64,000 nt of DNA, taken from Dongia deserti (GTDB taxonomy: Bacteria > Pseudomonadota > Alphaproteobacteria > Dongiales > Dongiaceae). The notes under the pieces are model-generated. The model made no database searches and was not told the DNA's origin. It was given only the letters and a program-made list of their open reading frames with translations. Positions 38,111 through 46,871 of this stretch are shown here, in pieces (positions within the stretch are counted from its first letter, which is position 1; each line of letters opens with the position of its first letter). Both the position numbers and the translations under genes were made by a program. The stretch is from assembly GCF_003574735.1 (NCBI RefSeq), contig NZ_QORW01000026.1:1-64000 (forward strand), written 5' to 3'.

Positions 38111-38578
38111 CTAATCCCTTCGCCAGTGCCCATGCGGCTGCTGGTTCGGACCATACCAGCCGGAGTGCGCGCCGCTGTTCCCCCACCAAGGCTGGTAGCC
38201 GTAACCATGATTGGCCCGGCGCTGAGTGGAGCAGCGGCTGGTTCGCCGGTCGCACACGACGCCGCGCGTCGGGGAGAACAGAAAGACCTGGTCGCCGTAT
38301 TTCTTGTAAGCGCGGTTAGCCTCGCGCTCGCCCAGGTACCGCATCGTCGCATGATAGCTGATGCCGTAGCGGTCGTAGCAGATGTCGCGGGCCCGGTCGC
38401 AGGCGACGCCGCTTGCAGCCGGATGGCGGTGCTTGCCCTTGGTCCCGAAATACGCTTGCTGACCGAACGCGCCACTGGGGTAGCGCACATGATGGTCGTA
38501 TGAGCCCGCATAGCTGCTGTTGACGCCAGCAGACAGCACCAGGGCAGCAATCGCAATGGCCCAGGGTCGGAGGAACAT
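38111..38578 (-). CDS. Secreted YcgJ/Fels1-like cysteine-rich protein
   Basis: 155 residues with a signal peptide (AIAIAALVLSAGVNSSYA). The core GVACDRARDICYDRYGISYHATMRYLGEREANRAYKK and VVCDRRTSRC (landmarks) gives four cysteines and the ATxxYLGE pattern of the Fels1/YcgJ family, secreted proteins of unknown role. AGGGAG precedes the ATG at 38578. It shares the whole core with its neighbour at 38732-39418, indicating tandem duplication. Confidence 0.75.
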   Translation of the reverse strand: MFLRPWAIAIAALVLSAGVNSSYAGSYDHHVRYPSGAFGQQAYFGTKGKHRHPAASGVACDRARDICYDRYGISYHATMRYLGEREANRAYKKYGDQVFLFSPTRGVVCDRRTSRCSTQRRANHGYGYQPWWGNSGAHSGWYGPNQQPHGHWRRD

Positions 38579-38731
38579 GTCGTACTCCCTTCTTGCTTGA
38601 ACGCCTCGCTCAAGCAACGAAGGGCGATGTGTTTCCCCTGTGCATGGCCGTGCTGCAGTCACTCGATCGTGACCGGCGGACGCCGGGCGCTCACGAAATC
38701 GCGAGCGCTCCACGGTGATGCTGCCTCGCCG

Positions 38732-39418
38732 TCACCGGTTGCCAGGCTTTTCCCTCTTCGGCTGTCTCGGCAGGATGAGAAGCTGCCTGGGTTCATCCGA
38801 CCGGTCTCTCGTTGAGGGGCGATCGAAACGATCCGCATCGTCATTGCCGACAAGGCGCTGTTGCCGTTCGCGAAGAGCAGGCAATAGGCGCTGCGTCGCG
38901 CCATCGTCGTCATCGTCCCGCAGCCTCGGACGCTGATTGCTGGTGCGCGGTTCGATCCGCGCAGCGCGGGACGGCTGATCATCGAAAACGCGCTCCGTCC
39001 AGCGACTGCTTGAGCAGGTCTTCGTACGGCGATCACAGGTAACGCCCGACCGTGGCGAAAACACGAATACGTCGTCGCCAAATTTCTTGTAGGACCGGTT
39101 GGCCGAGCGCTCGCCGAGATAGCTCATGGTTGCCGGATAGTTGAGCCCATGGCGGTCGTAGCAGACGTCGCGCACGCGATCGCAGGTCAACCCCCGCGCC
39201 GGGCTGAAGTAGCGGTCGTCATCATCATCGTCGAAACCGTAGAAATGGGAATGACCGAACCCGCCGTAATAAGGGCTGTCATAGTAATCGTAATAGGGGC
39301 CGCCGTAGGCCCCGCCGGGATAGTAGCCGTAGTCGTCGTAGTAGCCGCCATAGTCGTTGCTGGCACAGCCAGCCAACGCGAGGGTTGCAACCGCAAACGC
39401 GCAAAATCGCAGGAACAT
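38732..39418 (-). CDS. YcgJ/Fels1-like lipoprotein, tandem paralogue
   Basis: 228 residues. ATLALAGC is a lipobox (Cys18). A Gly-Tyr rich segment and an acidic run of aspartates precede the same core as the neighbouring gene: LTCDRVRDVCYDRHGLNYPATMSYLGERSANRSYKKFG and VTCDRRTKTC (landmarks). A long arginine- and aspartate-rich C-terminal extension has no counterpart in the paralogue. The two genes are 153 bases apart. Confidence 0.72.
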   Translation of the reverse strand: MFLRFCAFAVATLALAGCASNDYGGYYDDYGYYPGGAYGGPYYDYYDSPYYGGFGHSHFYGFDDDDDDRYFSPARGLTCDRVRDVCYDRHGLNYPATMSYLGERSANRSYKKFGDDVFVFSPRSGVTCDRRTKTCSSSRWTERVFDDQPSRAARIEPRTSNQRPRLRDDDDDGATQRLLPALRERQQRLVGNDDADRFDRPSTRDRSDEPRQLLILPRQPKREKPGNR

Positions 39419-39497
39419 GGTGCCCTCGCCGATAGTCCAGACCGTTATGTAAACAATCGGCTTACGGTTCGTTGCCTGTTCCTTTGATCCGCCGCGA

Positions 39498-40427
39498 TCA
39501 CATGATCGCGAGGCGCGGTGCGGCAGTCTCCTTGGCAATGCGGTCCCTCGCCACTTCGGCCAATATCCAGTCTCGAAAGGCCTTGATCTTGGCTGATTTC
39601 TGGCGCTCCTCCGGATAGACTAGCCAATATTTCATATCGTAGTGCGAAACCACCGTGGGCAGGATCTGCACCAGCCGTCCGGCCGCGAGATCCGTGTCGA
39701 ACAGGGCCGGCGTGACCAATGCCACGCCCTGCCCCGCCATCGCCGCGCTGCCGATCATCTGCTGCGTCTGCATCTGGACGATGGGACCTTTGAGTCGTGG
39801 CAGCTTTGAAACGCCGGCCTGAGCGAACCACCGCTGCCAGCATTCGTCAGTGCAGTCGAGCAGCGGCAGAGGCAACAGGTCCTCAGCGCGTTTGATGGGA
39901 CCAGCGCGCTTCATAAACTCCGGACTGGCGACGGCCGTCAGTTCAACCGGGAACAACTGATGCGCTTTGACGCCCGGCCAATCACCTTTGCCGCTGCGGA
40001 TGGCGACGTCGAACTCTTCCATCGCGAAATCGACAACACGATGCGACGCTTCCAGACGCACGGCGATGTTCGGATGCGCCATCTGGAAGGTGCCGAGCCG
40101 CGGCACCAGCCAGTTGGTGCAGAAGGTGTTGACCGCGCTGACCGACAGCACGCTCTCGTCGGTTTCGCGCAAGCTCGCGAAGGCTGCGTTCAACCGCTGG
40201 AACGCCTCCGCCACTGCGGGCGCCAAGCGCTTGCCGGCTTCGGACAGCACGACGCGGCGCGGCTGGCGCAAGAAGAGCGGCGTGCCAACGCGGTCCTCCA
40301 GCAGCTTCACCTGGTACGAGACGGCGGCCTGGGTCATGCCCAGCTCTTCCGCCGCCTTGGTGAAATTGCCGTGGCGGGCGGCGGCCTCGAAGGCGCGGAT
40401 GGCGGACAAGGGCGGCAAACGCAGCAT
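39498..40427 (-). CDS. LysR-type transcriptional regulator (GcvA-like)
   Basis: 309 residues. LPPLSAIRAFEAAARHGNFTKAAEELGMTQAAVSYQVKLLE (landmark) is the GcvA-type HTH, followed by a substrate-binding domain with VSAVNTFCTNWLVPRLGTF. The first in-frame ATG is at 40427. A small DUF1127-like gene lies divergently 125 bases away. Targets unknown. Confidence 0.88.
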   Translation of the reverse strand: MLRLPPLSAIRAFEAAARHGNFTKAAEELGMTQAAVSYQVKLLEDRVGTPLFLRQPRRVVLSEAGKRLAPAVAEAFQRLNAAFASLRETDESVLSVSAVNTFCTNWLVPRLGTFQMAHPNIAVRLEASHRVVDFAMEEFDVAIRSGKGDWPGVKAHQLFPVELTAVASPEFMKRAGPIKRAEDLLPLPLLDCTDECWQRWFAQAGVSKLPRLKGPIVQMQTQQMIGSAAMAGQGVALVTPALFDTDLAAGRLVQILPTVVSHYDMKYWLVYPEERQKSAKIKAFRDWILAEVARDRIAKETAAPRLAIM

Positions 40428-40552
40428 CGACGATCCATAAGGTGGCTTTATGCTCTTCCCCTGAGGATCGGTTTGAATGGCGGGAATGTCGAGGGCAAAT
40501 TCCACATCCAGACATAAGCCATATTTGGCCTCAGGAAACAGACGGGTCGGCC

Positions 40553-40768
40553 ATGAGACAAGCTCTTGAAATCCACGGACTTCCCCGGCGCGAACGGCTC
40601 GACGCCGGTTGGCTCGGCCGCCTACGCATCTGGCTATTCGGGGCGAACAAGGCCGATGATGCGATCCCGCTCGAGGCGCGCTCGCCCCACCTGCTGCGGG
40701 ACATCGGGCTCGCGGAAGATGTGCGATCAAATCATCTGCTGCGGGAGCACAACTTCTTCCGGCGCTAG
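40553..40768 (+). CDS. Small DUF1127-like protein
   Basis: 71 residues. LGRLRIWLFGANKADDAIPLEARSPHLLRDIGLAEDV (landmark) resembles the DUF1127 pattern of a basic amphipathic helix followed by HLLRDIGL. DUF1127 proteins are short arginine-rich regulators of RNA turnover or metabolism in alphaproteobacteria. Divergent from the LysR gene. Confidence 0.65.
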   Translation: MRQALEIHGLPRRERLDAGWLGRLRIWLFGANKADDAIPLEARSPHLLRDIGLAEDVRSNHLLREHNFFRR

Positions 40769-40785
40769 GGGGCGTCGCGCGACTA

Positions 40786-41313
40786 TCAGGCGCGACGGGC
40801 ACTCGATTTCTTGCGCTTTGCCACCACGGCCTCGTATGCCGCCTGCAAGCGTGCGGTGGCCGAAGGCGCCTCGGATTTCGATCGCTGGCGCGCAGGCGCC
40901 GTCAGGTGCGCTTCCCGCAGTTCGGACATGAACTCCTCCCACAAGGAGGGGCCACCCTCATCGAGGACCTGAGCCCGGATGCCGAGTTCCTCGCTCACCG
41001 GCAGATACTTGCGTCCCCACACCGCCATCTGGGCCAGAACCGGCAGCAGCTCGATCCCCTGTTCGGTCAGGCTATAGAGCGCCTTCTGCTTGTGGGTCGG
41101 GTCGTCCGCCTTGGTGAGCAGCCCTTGCTCGACCAGCCTCTTCAGCCGATCGGCCAGGATGTTGGAGGAAATGCCCTCCTCCGACCGCATCAATTCCCGG
41201 AAGTGCCGTTTGCGACCGAACATCATGTCGCGGAGGATCAGGAGGCTCCATTTATCGCCCAGCACTTCCAGCGTGAGATTGATCGGGCAGCCCGATCGGT
41301 GTTCATCGCCCAT
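40786..41313 (-). CDS. HxlR-family transcriptional regulator
   Basis: About 175 residues. CPINLTLEVLGDKWSLLILRDMMFG (landmark) with its N-terminal Cys and HFRELMRSEEGISSNILADRLKRL define the winged-helix HxlR family. GGAGGG eight bases before the ATG at 41313 sets the start. A C-terminal basic tail is unusual in length. It is divergent from a GST-hydrolase pair that it may control. Confidence 0.9.
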   Translation of the reverse strand: MGDEHRSGCPINLTLEVLGDKWSLLILRDMMFGRKRHFRELMRSEEGISSNILADRLKRLVEQGLLTKADDPTHKQKALYSLTEQGIELLPVLAQMAVWGRKYLPVSEELGIRAQVLDEGGPSLWEEFMSELREAHLTAPARQRSKSEAPSATARLQAAYEAVVAKRKKSSARRA

Positions 41314-41409
41314 TCCGTCGCCCTCCAAAAAACCGCTTGCATAATCGCACCAGTCGTCCCAATATGCAACCGGTTGTAAAACGAAAGCACTAGTAGACGG
41401 AGTCTATCG

Positions 41410-41991
41410 ATGAAGCTCTACTCTGCACCCGGTTTCACCAGCCTAGCCGACCACATCGCGATGCTTGAGGCAGGCATCCAATTCGACGTCGTCAAGGTCG
41501 ACATCGCGATCAAGCAGATCGAAGGTGGCGGCCGCTACACCGACATCAATCCAAAAGGTTATGTGCCCGCCCTCGTGTTCGACGACGGCGAGGTGCTGAC
41601 CGAGAATGTCGCGATTCTGGCCTGGGTCGCGGATCGTGCGCCGGAGCTCGCGCCGCAAGGTCACTTGGCTCGCTATCGCCTGCTCGAGATGCTGAGCTTC
41701 ATCGCGAGCGAGATTCACAAGCGCTTTCCCACCTACCTGACGCTTCCGGAAGATGTCAGGGAGCCGATCGCCCAGGAAATACTGCACTGGTTCCGCTTCG
41801 TCGCGGACCGACTGGAGCGGGGGTATCTGTTCGGGGAGACCTTCACCGTCGCGGATCCTTATCTCTTCCAGCTGGCATGGGGCGCGGCGCAACTGGGTTT
41901 TCCGTTGCCGGACCCGCTTCCCGATTACGTCGCGCGGATCGAACGGCGGCCTGCGGTGCAAGCGGCGCTGCGCCGCGAAGGCCTGGCATGA
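41410..41991 (+). CDS. Glutathione S-transferase
   Basis: 193 residues. Thioredoxin-like N-terminal domain with MKLYSAPGFTSLADHIAM and NPKGYVPALVFDDGEVLTENVAIL (landmarks), then the helical C-terminal domain with FTVADPYLFQLAW. Residues suit the beta/GstA-like class. The stop overlaps the next ATG (ATGA), so it is co-translated with the hydrolase. Confidence 0.92.
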   Translation: MKLYSAPGFTSLADHIAMLEAGIQFDVVKVDIAIKQIEGGGRYTDINPKGYVPALVFDDGEVLTENVAILAWVADRAPELAPQGHLARYRLLEMLSFIASEIHKRFPTYLTLPEDVREPIAQEILHWFRFVADRLERGYLFGETFTVADPYLFQLAWGAAQLGFPLPDPLPDYVARIERRPAVQAALRREGLA

Positions 41992-42833
41992 ACGAGCGCA
42001 TGATCCGCGCCGACGGAGTCGCGCTCGCCACGCAAAGCTTTGGCGATCCGGCCTGGCCGCCGATCTTCCTCATCATGGGCGGGATGGCGTCCATGCTCTG
42101 GTGGCCGGAGGCGCTGTGCGAAAGGCTGGCCAGCCATGGCCGCTACGTCATCCGATATGACAACCGCGACACCGGACGCTCGACGAAGTATCCGCCTGGC
42201 GAACCGGGCTACACCTTCGACGACATGGTCGATGACGTGTTCCGGGTGCTCGACGGTTATGCGATTCCGGCCGCCCACATCGTCGGCATGTCGCTCGGCG
42301 CCATGATCGGCCAAGTCGCCGCCATCAAGCGTCCGTCGCGCGTGCTGTCCCTGACGGCGATCAGCAGCACACCGGTGGGAACGGACACATCGCATCTGCC
42401 GCAGTTCAGCGAAGCCTTCATGGCGCAAATGGAGGCGGCGGAGAAGGTGGACTGGTCCGACCGATCGCAGGTGATCGCCTGCATGATCGAAGATTCGCGC
42501 GTTCTCGCTGGCACGGCGCATCCGTTCGACGAGGCGCAGACCGGGGCCTTCATTGCACAAGACTATGATCGGTCGGGCGGTTACCTAAGCGCGACGAACC
42601 ACGGGGCTCTGAAGATTGGCGACGCGTGGCGCGGCCGGCTTTCCGAGATGAAGGTGCCGCTCCTCGTCATTCATGGCACTGCCGATCCAGTCTATCCGAT
42701 CGAGCACGGCGAAACGCTGGCCGAAGCGGTCGCCAGCGCAAGGCTCGTCAGGCTCGAAGGCGGCGGCCACGAGCTGCACCTGGTCCACTGGGATACGATC
42801 GTCGCAGCGATCGTCCAGCACACCGCGCAATGA
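41988..42833 (+). CDS. Alpha/beta hydrolase
   Basis: 281 residues. FLIMGGMASMLWWPEAL holds the oxyanion region, VGMSLGAMIGQ the nucleophile elbow (GMSLG), VIHGTADPVYPIEHG the acid, and GGGHELHLVHW the catalytic His. It resembles esterases of the YraK/EstC kind. It starts within the stop of the GST gene. Confidence 0.9.
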   Translation: MNERMIRADGVALATQSFGDPAWPPIFLIMGGMASMLWWPEALCERLASHGRYVIRYDNRDTGRSTKYPPGEPGYTFDDMVDDVFRVLDGYAIPAAHIVGMSLGAMIGQVAAIKRPSRVLSLTAISSTPVGTDTSHLPQFSEAFMAQMEAAEKVDWSDRSQVIACMIEDSRVLAGTAHPFDEAQTGAFIAQDYDRSGGYLSATNHGALKIGDAWRGRLSEMKVPLLVIHGTADPVYPIEHGETLAEAVASARLVRLEGGGHELHLVHWDTIVAAIVQHTAQ

Positions 42834-42857
42834 TCAAGGCGGAGACTGACGGCGAAG

Positions 42858-43640
42858 CTAGGTCGCGGCGCGCGCTGCGGGTGGCCGCCGGCGGCGGCGC
42901 GGCTTTGCGGGCGGAGTCGCTTCCGGCTTCGGGCGCACACGAACGCGCCTGCCCTCGGACTGGTCGAGCTCGAACGCGCCTGACTTGCGCACAAGATCGC
43001 TGAGCTTGGCGACGCCATAGCTGCGCGGATCGAAATCCGCTGCGAGATTGGCAAGGCGCGTGCCGAGAGCGCCGAGGCCGACCCAGCCATCATCGCTGTC
43101 CATCTGGGCAATGGCGGTCTTGAGAAGCGGCACCGCGTCGGCCGGCGTCTGCGCGGCCTTCGCCTGAGCCGCCATGTCGGGCTGCACCTGCGCGCCGACC
43201 AGCAGGTTCTCCGTATAGATGAAGCGCCGGCAGGCCTGGCGGAAGCTCTCCGGCGTCTTGCGCTCGCCGAAACCGAACACGTCCAGGCCCTGCTCGCGGA
43301 TGCGCGCGGCCAGCCGCGTGAAATCGCTGTCGGAGGAGACGAGGCAGAAACCCTCGAACCGTCCGCTGTGCATCAGATCCATCGCATCGATCACCAGTGC
43401 GATGTCTGACGCGTTCTTGCCGGTCACATAGGCGAACTGCTGATGAGCGATGATTGCGTGCTTGGCGAGAATGTCGGTCCAGCCGCGCAAGGCGCCCCTC
43501 GTGAAGTCGCCATAGATCCGCCGCACGCTGGCCTCGCCCAGCTGCGCGATTTCCTCGAACAGCCGGTCGGCGATCTTGGCCGACGTGTTGTCGGCGTCGA
43601 TCAGGACAGCCAGGCGCGGCGAGCGGGGTTCAAGGGCCAT
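42858..43640 (-). CDS. NYN-domain (LabA/DUF88-like) protein with C-terminal OST-HTH region
   Basis: 260 residues. The PIN-like NYN nuclease domain is seen in LAVLIDADNTSAKIADRLFEEI, DIALVIDAMDLMHSGRFEGFCLVSSDSDF (landmarks) with its acidic residues. An OST-HTH/LOTUS-like part (LLKTAIAQMDSDDGWVGLGALG) follows, then a basic tail that may bind RNA. Probably an RNA-processing or RNA-binding protein. Confidence 0.9.
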   Translation of the reverse strand: MALEPRSPRLAVLIDADNTSAKIADRLFEEIAQLGEASVRRIYGDFTRGALRGWTDILAKHAIIAHQQFAYVTGKNASDIALVIDAMDLMHSGRFEGFCLVSSDSDFTRLAARIREQGLDVFGFGERKTPESFRQACRRFIYTENLLVGAQVQPDMAAQAKAAQTPADAVPLLKTAIAQMDSDDGWVGLGALGTRLANLAADFDPRSYGVAKLSDLVRKSGAFELDQSEGRRVRVRPKPEATPPAKPRRRRRPPAARAAT

Positions 43641-43720
43641 GCAGATATCTCCATACGGAACCGGTCTTGATCTCAGCTCTTAGCACCTTAGGTGGGAGAA
43701 TACACGGAGGGAGTGCCGCC

Positions 43721-44110
43721 ATGCCGCAGCTCAAGCTCGATCACTGCGTCATCCACGTTTCCGATTGGGAGCGCTCGAATGCCTTCTATCGCGACGTTCT
43801 GGGCGCCGAACTCATTCCTCAGGACGATGGCTGGGCTTATCGCTTCGGCGATACGCAGCTGAACTGCCATGGACCCGGCCATCGACCGGATCTCGTGGCG
43901 CGGCTGCCGGTCCAGCCCGGCAACAGCGACCTCTGTTTCGAATGGCCCGGGCTGATTGCCGAGGCCGTCTCGCACCTGGAGGGGCACGGCATCGCGATCG
44001 AAGTCGGCCCCGTCCCGCGCAATGCGGTACGCGGCGCCGGCATCAGCATCTATTTCCGCGACCCGGACGGATCGCTGCTCGAGTTCATCTCGTACGAGAA
44101 GGCATCCTGA
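43721..44110 (+). CDS. VOC (glyoxalase/bleomycin resistance) family protein
   Basis: 129 residues. LDHCVIHVSDWERSNAFYRDVLGAELI and GISIYFRDPDGSLLEFISY (landmarks) show two paired VOC modules with metal-ligand positions His and Glu. Specific reaction unknown. Start at 43721 gives MPQLKLDHC; the frame is open slightly upstream. Confidence 0.9.
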   Translation: MPQLKLDHCVIHVSDWERSNAFYRDVLGAELIPQDDGWAYRFGDTQLNCHGPGHRPDLVARLPVQPGNSDLCFEWPGLIAEAVSHLEGHGIAIEVGPVPRNAVRGAGISIYFRDPDGSLLEFISYEKAS

Positions 44111-44117
44111 TGATGAT

Positions 44118-44372
44118 CTACTCTGCAGCCCGCGTGCCGCACGGCGCGTCGCGCAGATAACGGTCCGTCGAAGCCGGATACTTGACCAGCATCGCGGCAG
44201 GCCGGATCGGCCGCGCCACTAGGTTGCCGCCGCAATTCGGGCAGACGCCGCCGAACACCGTCTCGGCGCACGTTGCGCAGAACGTGCACTCGAACGTGCA
44301 GATGCGCGCCTCCGCGCTCTCCGACGGCAGATCCTTGTCGCAGCACTCGCAGTTGGGTTTGAGTTTCAGCAT
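44118..44372 (-). CDS. DUF1272 zinc-ribbon protein
   Basis: 84 residues. LKPNCECCDKDLPSESAEARICTFECTFCATCA (landmark) and VCPNCGGNLVARP contain at least eight cysteines arranged as in DUF1272 proteins, likely binding zinc. Function unknown. Confidence 0.92.
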   Translation of the reverse strand: MLKLKPNCECCDKDLPSESAEARICTFECTFCATCAETVFGGVCPNCGGNLVARPIRPAAMLVKYPASTDRYLRDAPCGTRAAE

Positions 44373-44514
44373 GGCTTCGGCCCTAGGTTTGGTTCTGTTT
44401 GCTTTGCGATCTCTATTGAGAGAGACACTCCTCCGACACTCAATGGCGTTACCAGCTACGTCTTGCGATGCGCTAGTAGAATCTTGCCCGCCATTCGCCT
44501 TCTCCTAGAATGGA

Positions 44515-44570
44515 TGGTGCCCGCGGCCGGACTCGAACCGGCACGGCCCTTTCGGGCCGAGGGATTTTAA
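44515..44570 (-). other. Attachment site: 3' fragment of tRNA-Leu (TAA)
   Basis: On the minus strand the sequence from the anticodon loop onwards is intact: TTAAAATCCCTCGG, a variable-arm hairpin GGCCC-GAAA-GGGCC, the T arm GCCGGTTCGAGTCCGGC, GCGGGCA and CCA (ending at 44515). The 5' half does not follow; the bases beyond 44570 do not match a tRNA-Leu. This is what remains of the target tRNA's 3' end after site-specific integration. The intact gene should lie at the other end of the element. Confidence 0.85.
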
Positions 44571-44750
44571 GCCAGCTCCGCGCGGTTATCCTATTTCTAT
44601 CCGGCAGCGCGAATTCATTCGCTAAGCGCCTGAGATAGATAGACTTTCTGTCCGGCGCAACCGACCTTGTATAGCCGGAACTGCGAAGCAGCCGGCTTTC
44701 TGGCGGCCCCTGGTTGGCCCCTGAATGTCGGCAAGGAACGGAGCGCTCGA

Positions 44751-46169
44751 ATGGCCAAGATCAAACTCACAAAGACCGCGGTCGACGCAGCCACGTTCGG
44801 CGCCAAGGAGTACGAGCTGCGCGACAGCATCGTGCCTGGGTTTCTCCTGAAGGTCACGCCCGCTGGCCGAAAGATCTTCATGGTTCAGTATCGCACCAAC
44901 GCGGGTGAACGCCGGAAGCCAGCGATCGGCCGTTTCGGCGAACTCACAGTCGAGCAAGCTCGCTCGATTGCTCAGGACTGGCTTGCAGACGTGCGCAAGG
45001 GCAAAGACCCAAGCGCGGACAAGACGGCTGCACGTGCGGCTCCGACCACGAAACAGCTTTGCACCAAATTGATGGAAGACTACTCGAAACCAAAGAACCG
45101 GAGGCGAACGGTTGAAAGCAACCAAGGTTACATAGATCGCCACATCATTCCCAAACTTGGCGCTCTGAAGGTGCGTGAGGTCACTCGGTCGGATGTATCG
45201 GGCCTCATCACTCGGATGAAGAAGACGCCCGTGACCGCCAATCGCGTTCTGTCCTGCCTTCGCAAGATGTTCAACATGGCCGAGGTCTGGGGTTTTCGTG
45301 ACGACGGCACCAATCCATGCCGCCACATCCCGAAGTACCCGGAAGGCGGCAAGACACGGCTGATAACCGATGATGAGATGGTTCGGCTATTCGGCTACCT
45401 CCAGCGGGCGGAGGTGGAGGGACTGGAGCACCCGTTCCTCACCCTTGGAATCCGTCTGCAGTTCGCCTTTGCGGCTCGCATGTCAGAGATCATCAACATG
45501 AAATGGGATTGGGTTGACTTCGCTAATCGGCGCATCGTCTGGCCAGACAGCAAGACTGGCGAAATCTCGAAACCCATGAGCGAGGATGCTTTCATCCTTC
45601 TCTCAACGGTGCCGCGCTTGGAAGACTCCCCTTACGTCGTGCCGTCCATTTTCAAGCCCGAGCGACCAATGTCGCAATACACTTATTTCAAGGGGTGGAA
45701 GCGCATCCTCAAGCGAGCAAAAGTTCCACACGTGGGAACGCATGGGATCCGCCACCGCGCCACCACGGAGATCGCGAATTCGGGCGTGCCGGTGAAAGTC
45801 GGCATGCAGCTCACCGCTCACAAGACAGTCACTCAGTTCATGCGCTACGTGCACACGGAGGACGACCCTGTGCGCGCGGCGGCAGAAATCGTCGCCTCTC
45901 GACGCAACACCCTTCTACAGGTCGTGGCAAACGCCCCCGAATCAGCTGCTCCAACGATTTCCGCGCCGGCTCCCCCTCCTCCAGCGCTCGTTGAAGACGG
46001 CCGCTACACGTCACGCACGAAGCTCGGCGCCTATCGCCCATTTCGACATCGCTGCGGCGCGAATCGAGAAGTTCCGCCGGGAACCAAGCGAGCCGCTGAT
46101 CGACAAGATGATACGCTCGGGACACGGCGCGCTCACCGTGGACTATCAGAGACTTCCTCCCCGGCATGA
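44751..46169 (+). CDS. Tyrosine recombinase (phage-type integrase)
   Basis: 472 residues. An Arm-binding DUF4102-like N-terminus (VDAATFGAKEYELRDSIVPGFLLKV, landmark) is followed by the core-binding domain and the catalytic domain, with Arg243 (AARMSE), His331-x2-Arg334 (HGIRHR), His357 and Tyr366 (FMRYVH). After residue about 415 the tail is proline-rich and low in homology. It lies 180 bases from the tRNA-Leu fragment, as expected for an integrase that uses that site. Confidence 0.92.
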   Translation: MAKIKLTKTAVDAATFGAKEYELRDSIVPGFLLKVTPAGRKIFMVQYRTNAGERRKPAIGRFGELTVEQARSIAQDWLADVRKGKDPSADKTAARAAPTTKQLCTKLMEDYSKPKNRRRTVESNQGYIDRHIIPKLGALKVREVTRSDVSGLITRMKKTPVTANRVLSCLRKMFNMAEVWGFRDDGTNPCRHIPKYPEGGKTRLITDDEMVRLFGYLQRAEVEGLEHPFLTLGIRLQFAFAARMSEIINMKWDWVDFANRRIVWPDSKTGEISKPMSEDAFILLSTVPRLEDSPYVVPSIFKPERPMSQYTYFKGWKRILKRAKVPHVGTHGIRHRATTEIANSGVPVKVGMQLTAHKTVTQFMRYVHTEDDPVRAAAEIVASRRNTLLQVVANAPESAAPTISAPAPPPPALVEDGRYTSRTKLGAYRPFRHRCGANREVPPGTKRAADRQDDTLGTRRAHRGLSETSSPA

Positions 46170-46268
46170 CGCAGGCGCAATTGGTTGCGGGACCTACAGC
46201 AGACGATCCCGGCAAAACAAAATGACCGGCCCCCTCTCGGGGATCGGCCTGGCTCGCGATATTGGGTC

Positions 46269-46312
46269 GCAAGAATCGTTGGTTGCGGGGGCCTGCAACC
46301 AACGATTCTTGC
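46269..46312. repeat. Perfect 18-bp inverted repeat
   Basis: Arm 46269-46286 (GCAAGAATCGTTGGTTGC) is the exact reverse complement of 46295-46312, with an eight-base spacer. It lies 100 bases past the integrase stop and at the truncated end of the DUF2285 remnant. There is no T run, so it is not a classical terminator. A related GGTTGCGGGACCT sequence occurs at about 46186. Confidence 0.8.
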
Positions 46313-46329
46313 AACTCGTTGAGCAGCAT

Positions 46330-46871
46330 ATCCCGCGACTTGTCGCTTGAAACCTGACGGATGGCCGATCAGGTGGCGCCGGAAACGCGCGAGCCCAGCG
46401 ATGCGGAGTGGCGCTGCGTCATCAAGTGGCACGAGAGCGGCAAGCGGCATTCCGGCTTGCGGATCGGGCAGCCACAGATGATGGCTGCCATGCGCATCTC
46501 GTAACACGACATGGCGACCGTCTGGTCGATCGGCCTCGAGCGATGCCGGCGCAAAGTCGGCAGCAGCGAGTGGGTGAGCACTGGTGAAGCTAGCGGGCGC
46601 CGAAACCAGGACAACGCTGATGGGCAGCAGCTCCGGCCGCCAGACCGTCGGCGCAGATCCGGCCGGGAGGTCGGGATTGCAGGCGAAAGCACAACCCCCA
46701 GCGCTCGCCAGCGGCTGTCGCGGCCTCGTCAGCGGTGTCGCGACTGAGCTTGCTGTAGTCTCTCCGGTATCGCGGGTTTCGGCGCAGGAACTCCCAGGCG
46801 AGGCCTGCGCGATCCAAGTGGTTCAATTCGTCGGCGGCGCTCGACGACCGCCAGTCGCGTATCCTTGGCAT
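46330..46871 (-). pseudogene. Frameshifted DUF6499-DUF2285 regulator
   Basis: From the ATG at 46871 the frame reads IRDWRSSSAADELNHLDRAGLAWEFLRRNPRYRRDY (landmark), the DUF6499 pattern found in ICE regulators. Around 46,680 the sense shifts frame. VLRDAHGSHHLWLPDPQAGMPLAALVPLD (landmark) and RFRRHLIGHPSG of the DUF2285 part appear in another frame. The C-terminal DNA-binding part is missing. It is a decayed ICE regulator facing the integrase. Confidence 0.7.

Noticed and set aside
44515-44600. A complete tRNA-Leu gene
   Set aside because: The acceptor 5' strand, D arm and 5' side of the anticodon stem are missing; only the 3' half matches, so it is recorded as an attachment-site remnant.
45991-46350. 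Frame after the integrase (119 codons) as a separate gene or as the true integrase C-terminus
   Set aside because: The segment DIAAARIEKFRREPSEPLIDKMIRSGHG looked protein-like, but no start site or family supports it and it overlaps the integrase tail. A frameshift in the integrase tail cannot be excluded.
46140-46360. A CRISPR array or short tandem repeats near the 46.2 kb hairpin
   Set aside because: Only one perfect inverted repeat and one partial copy are present; there is no regularly spaced series. No CRISPR array was seen anywhere in the window.
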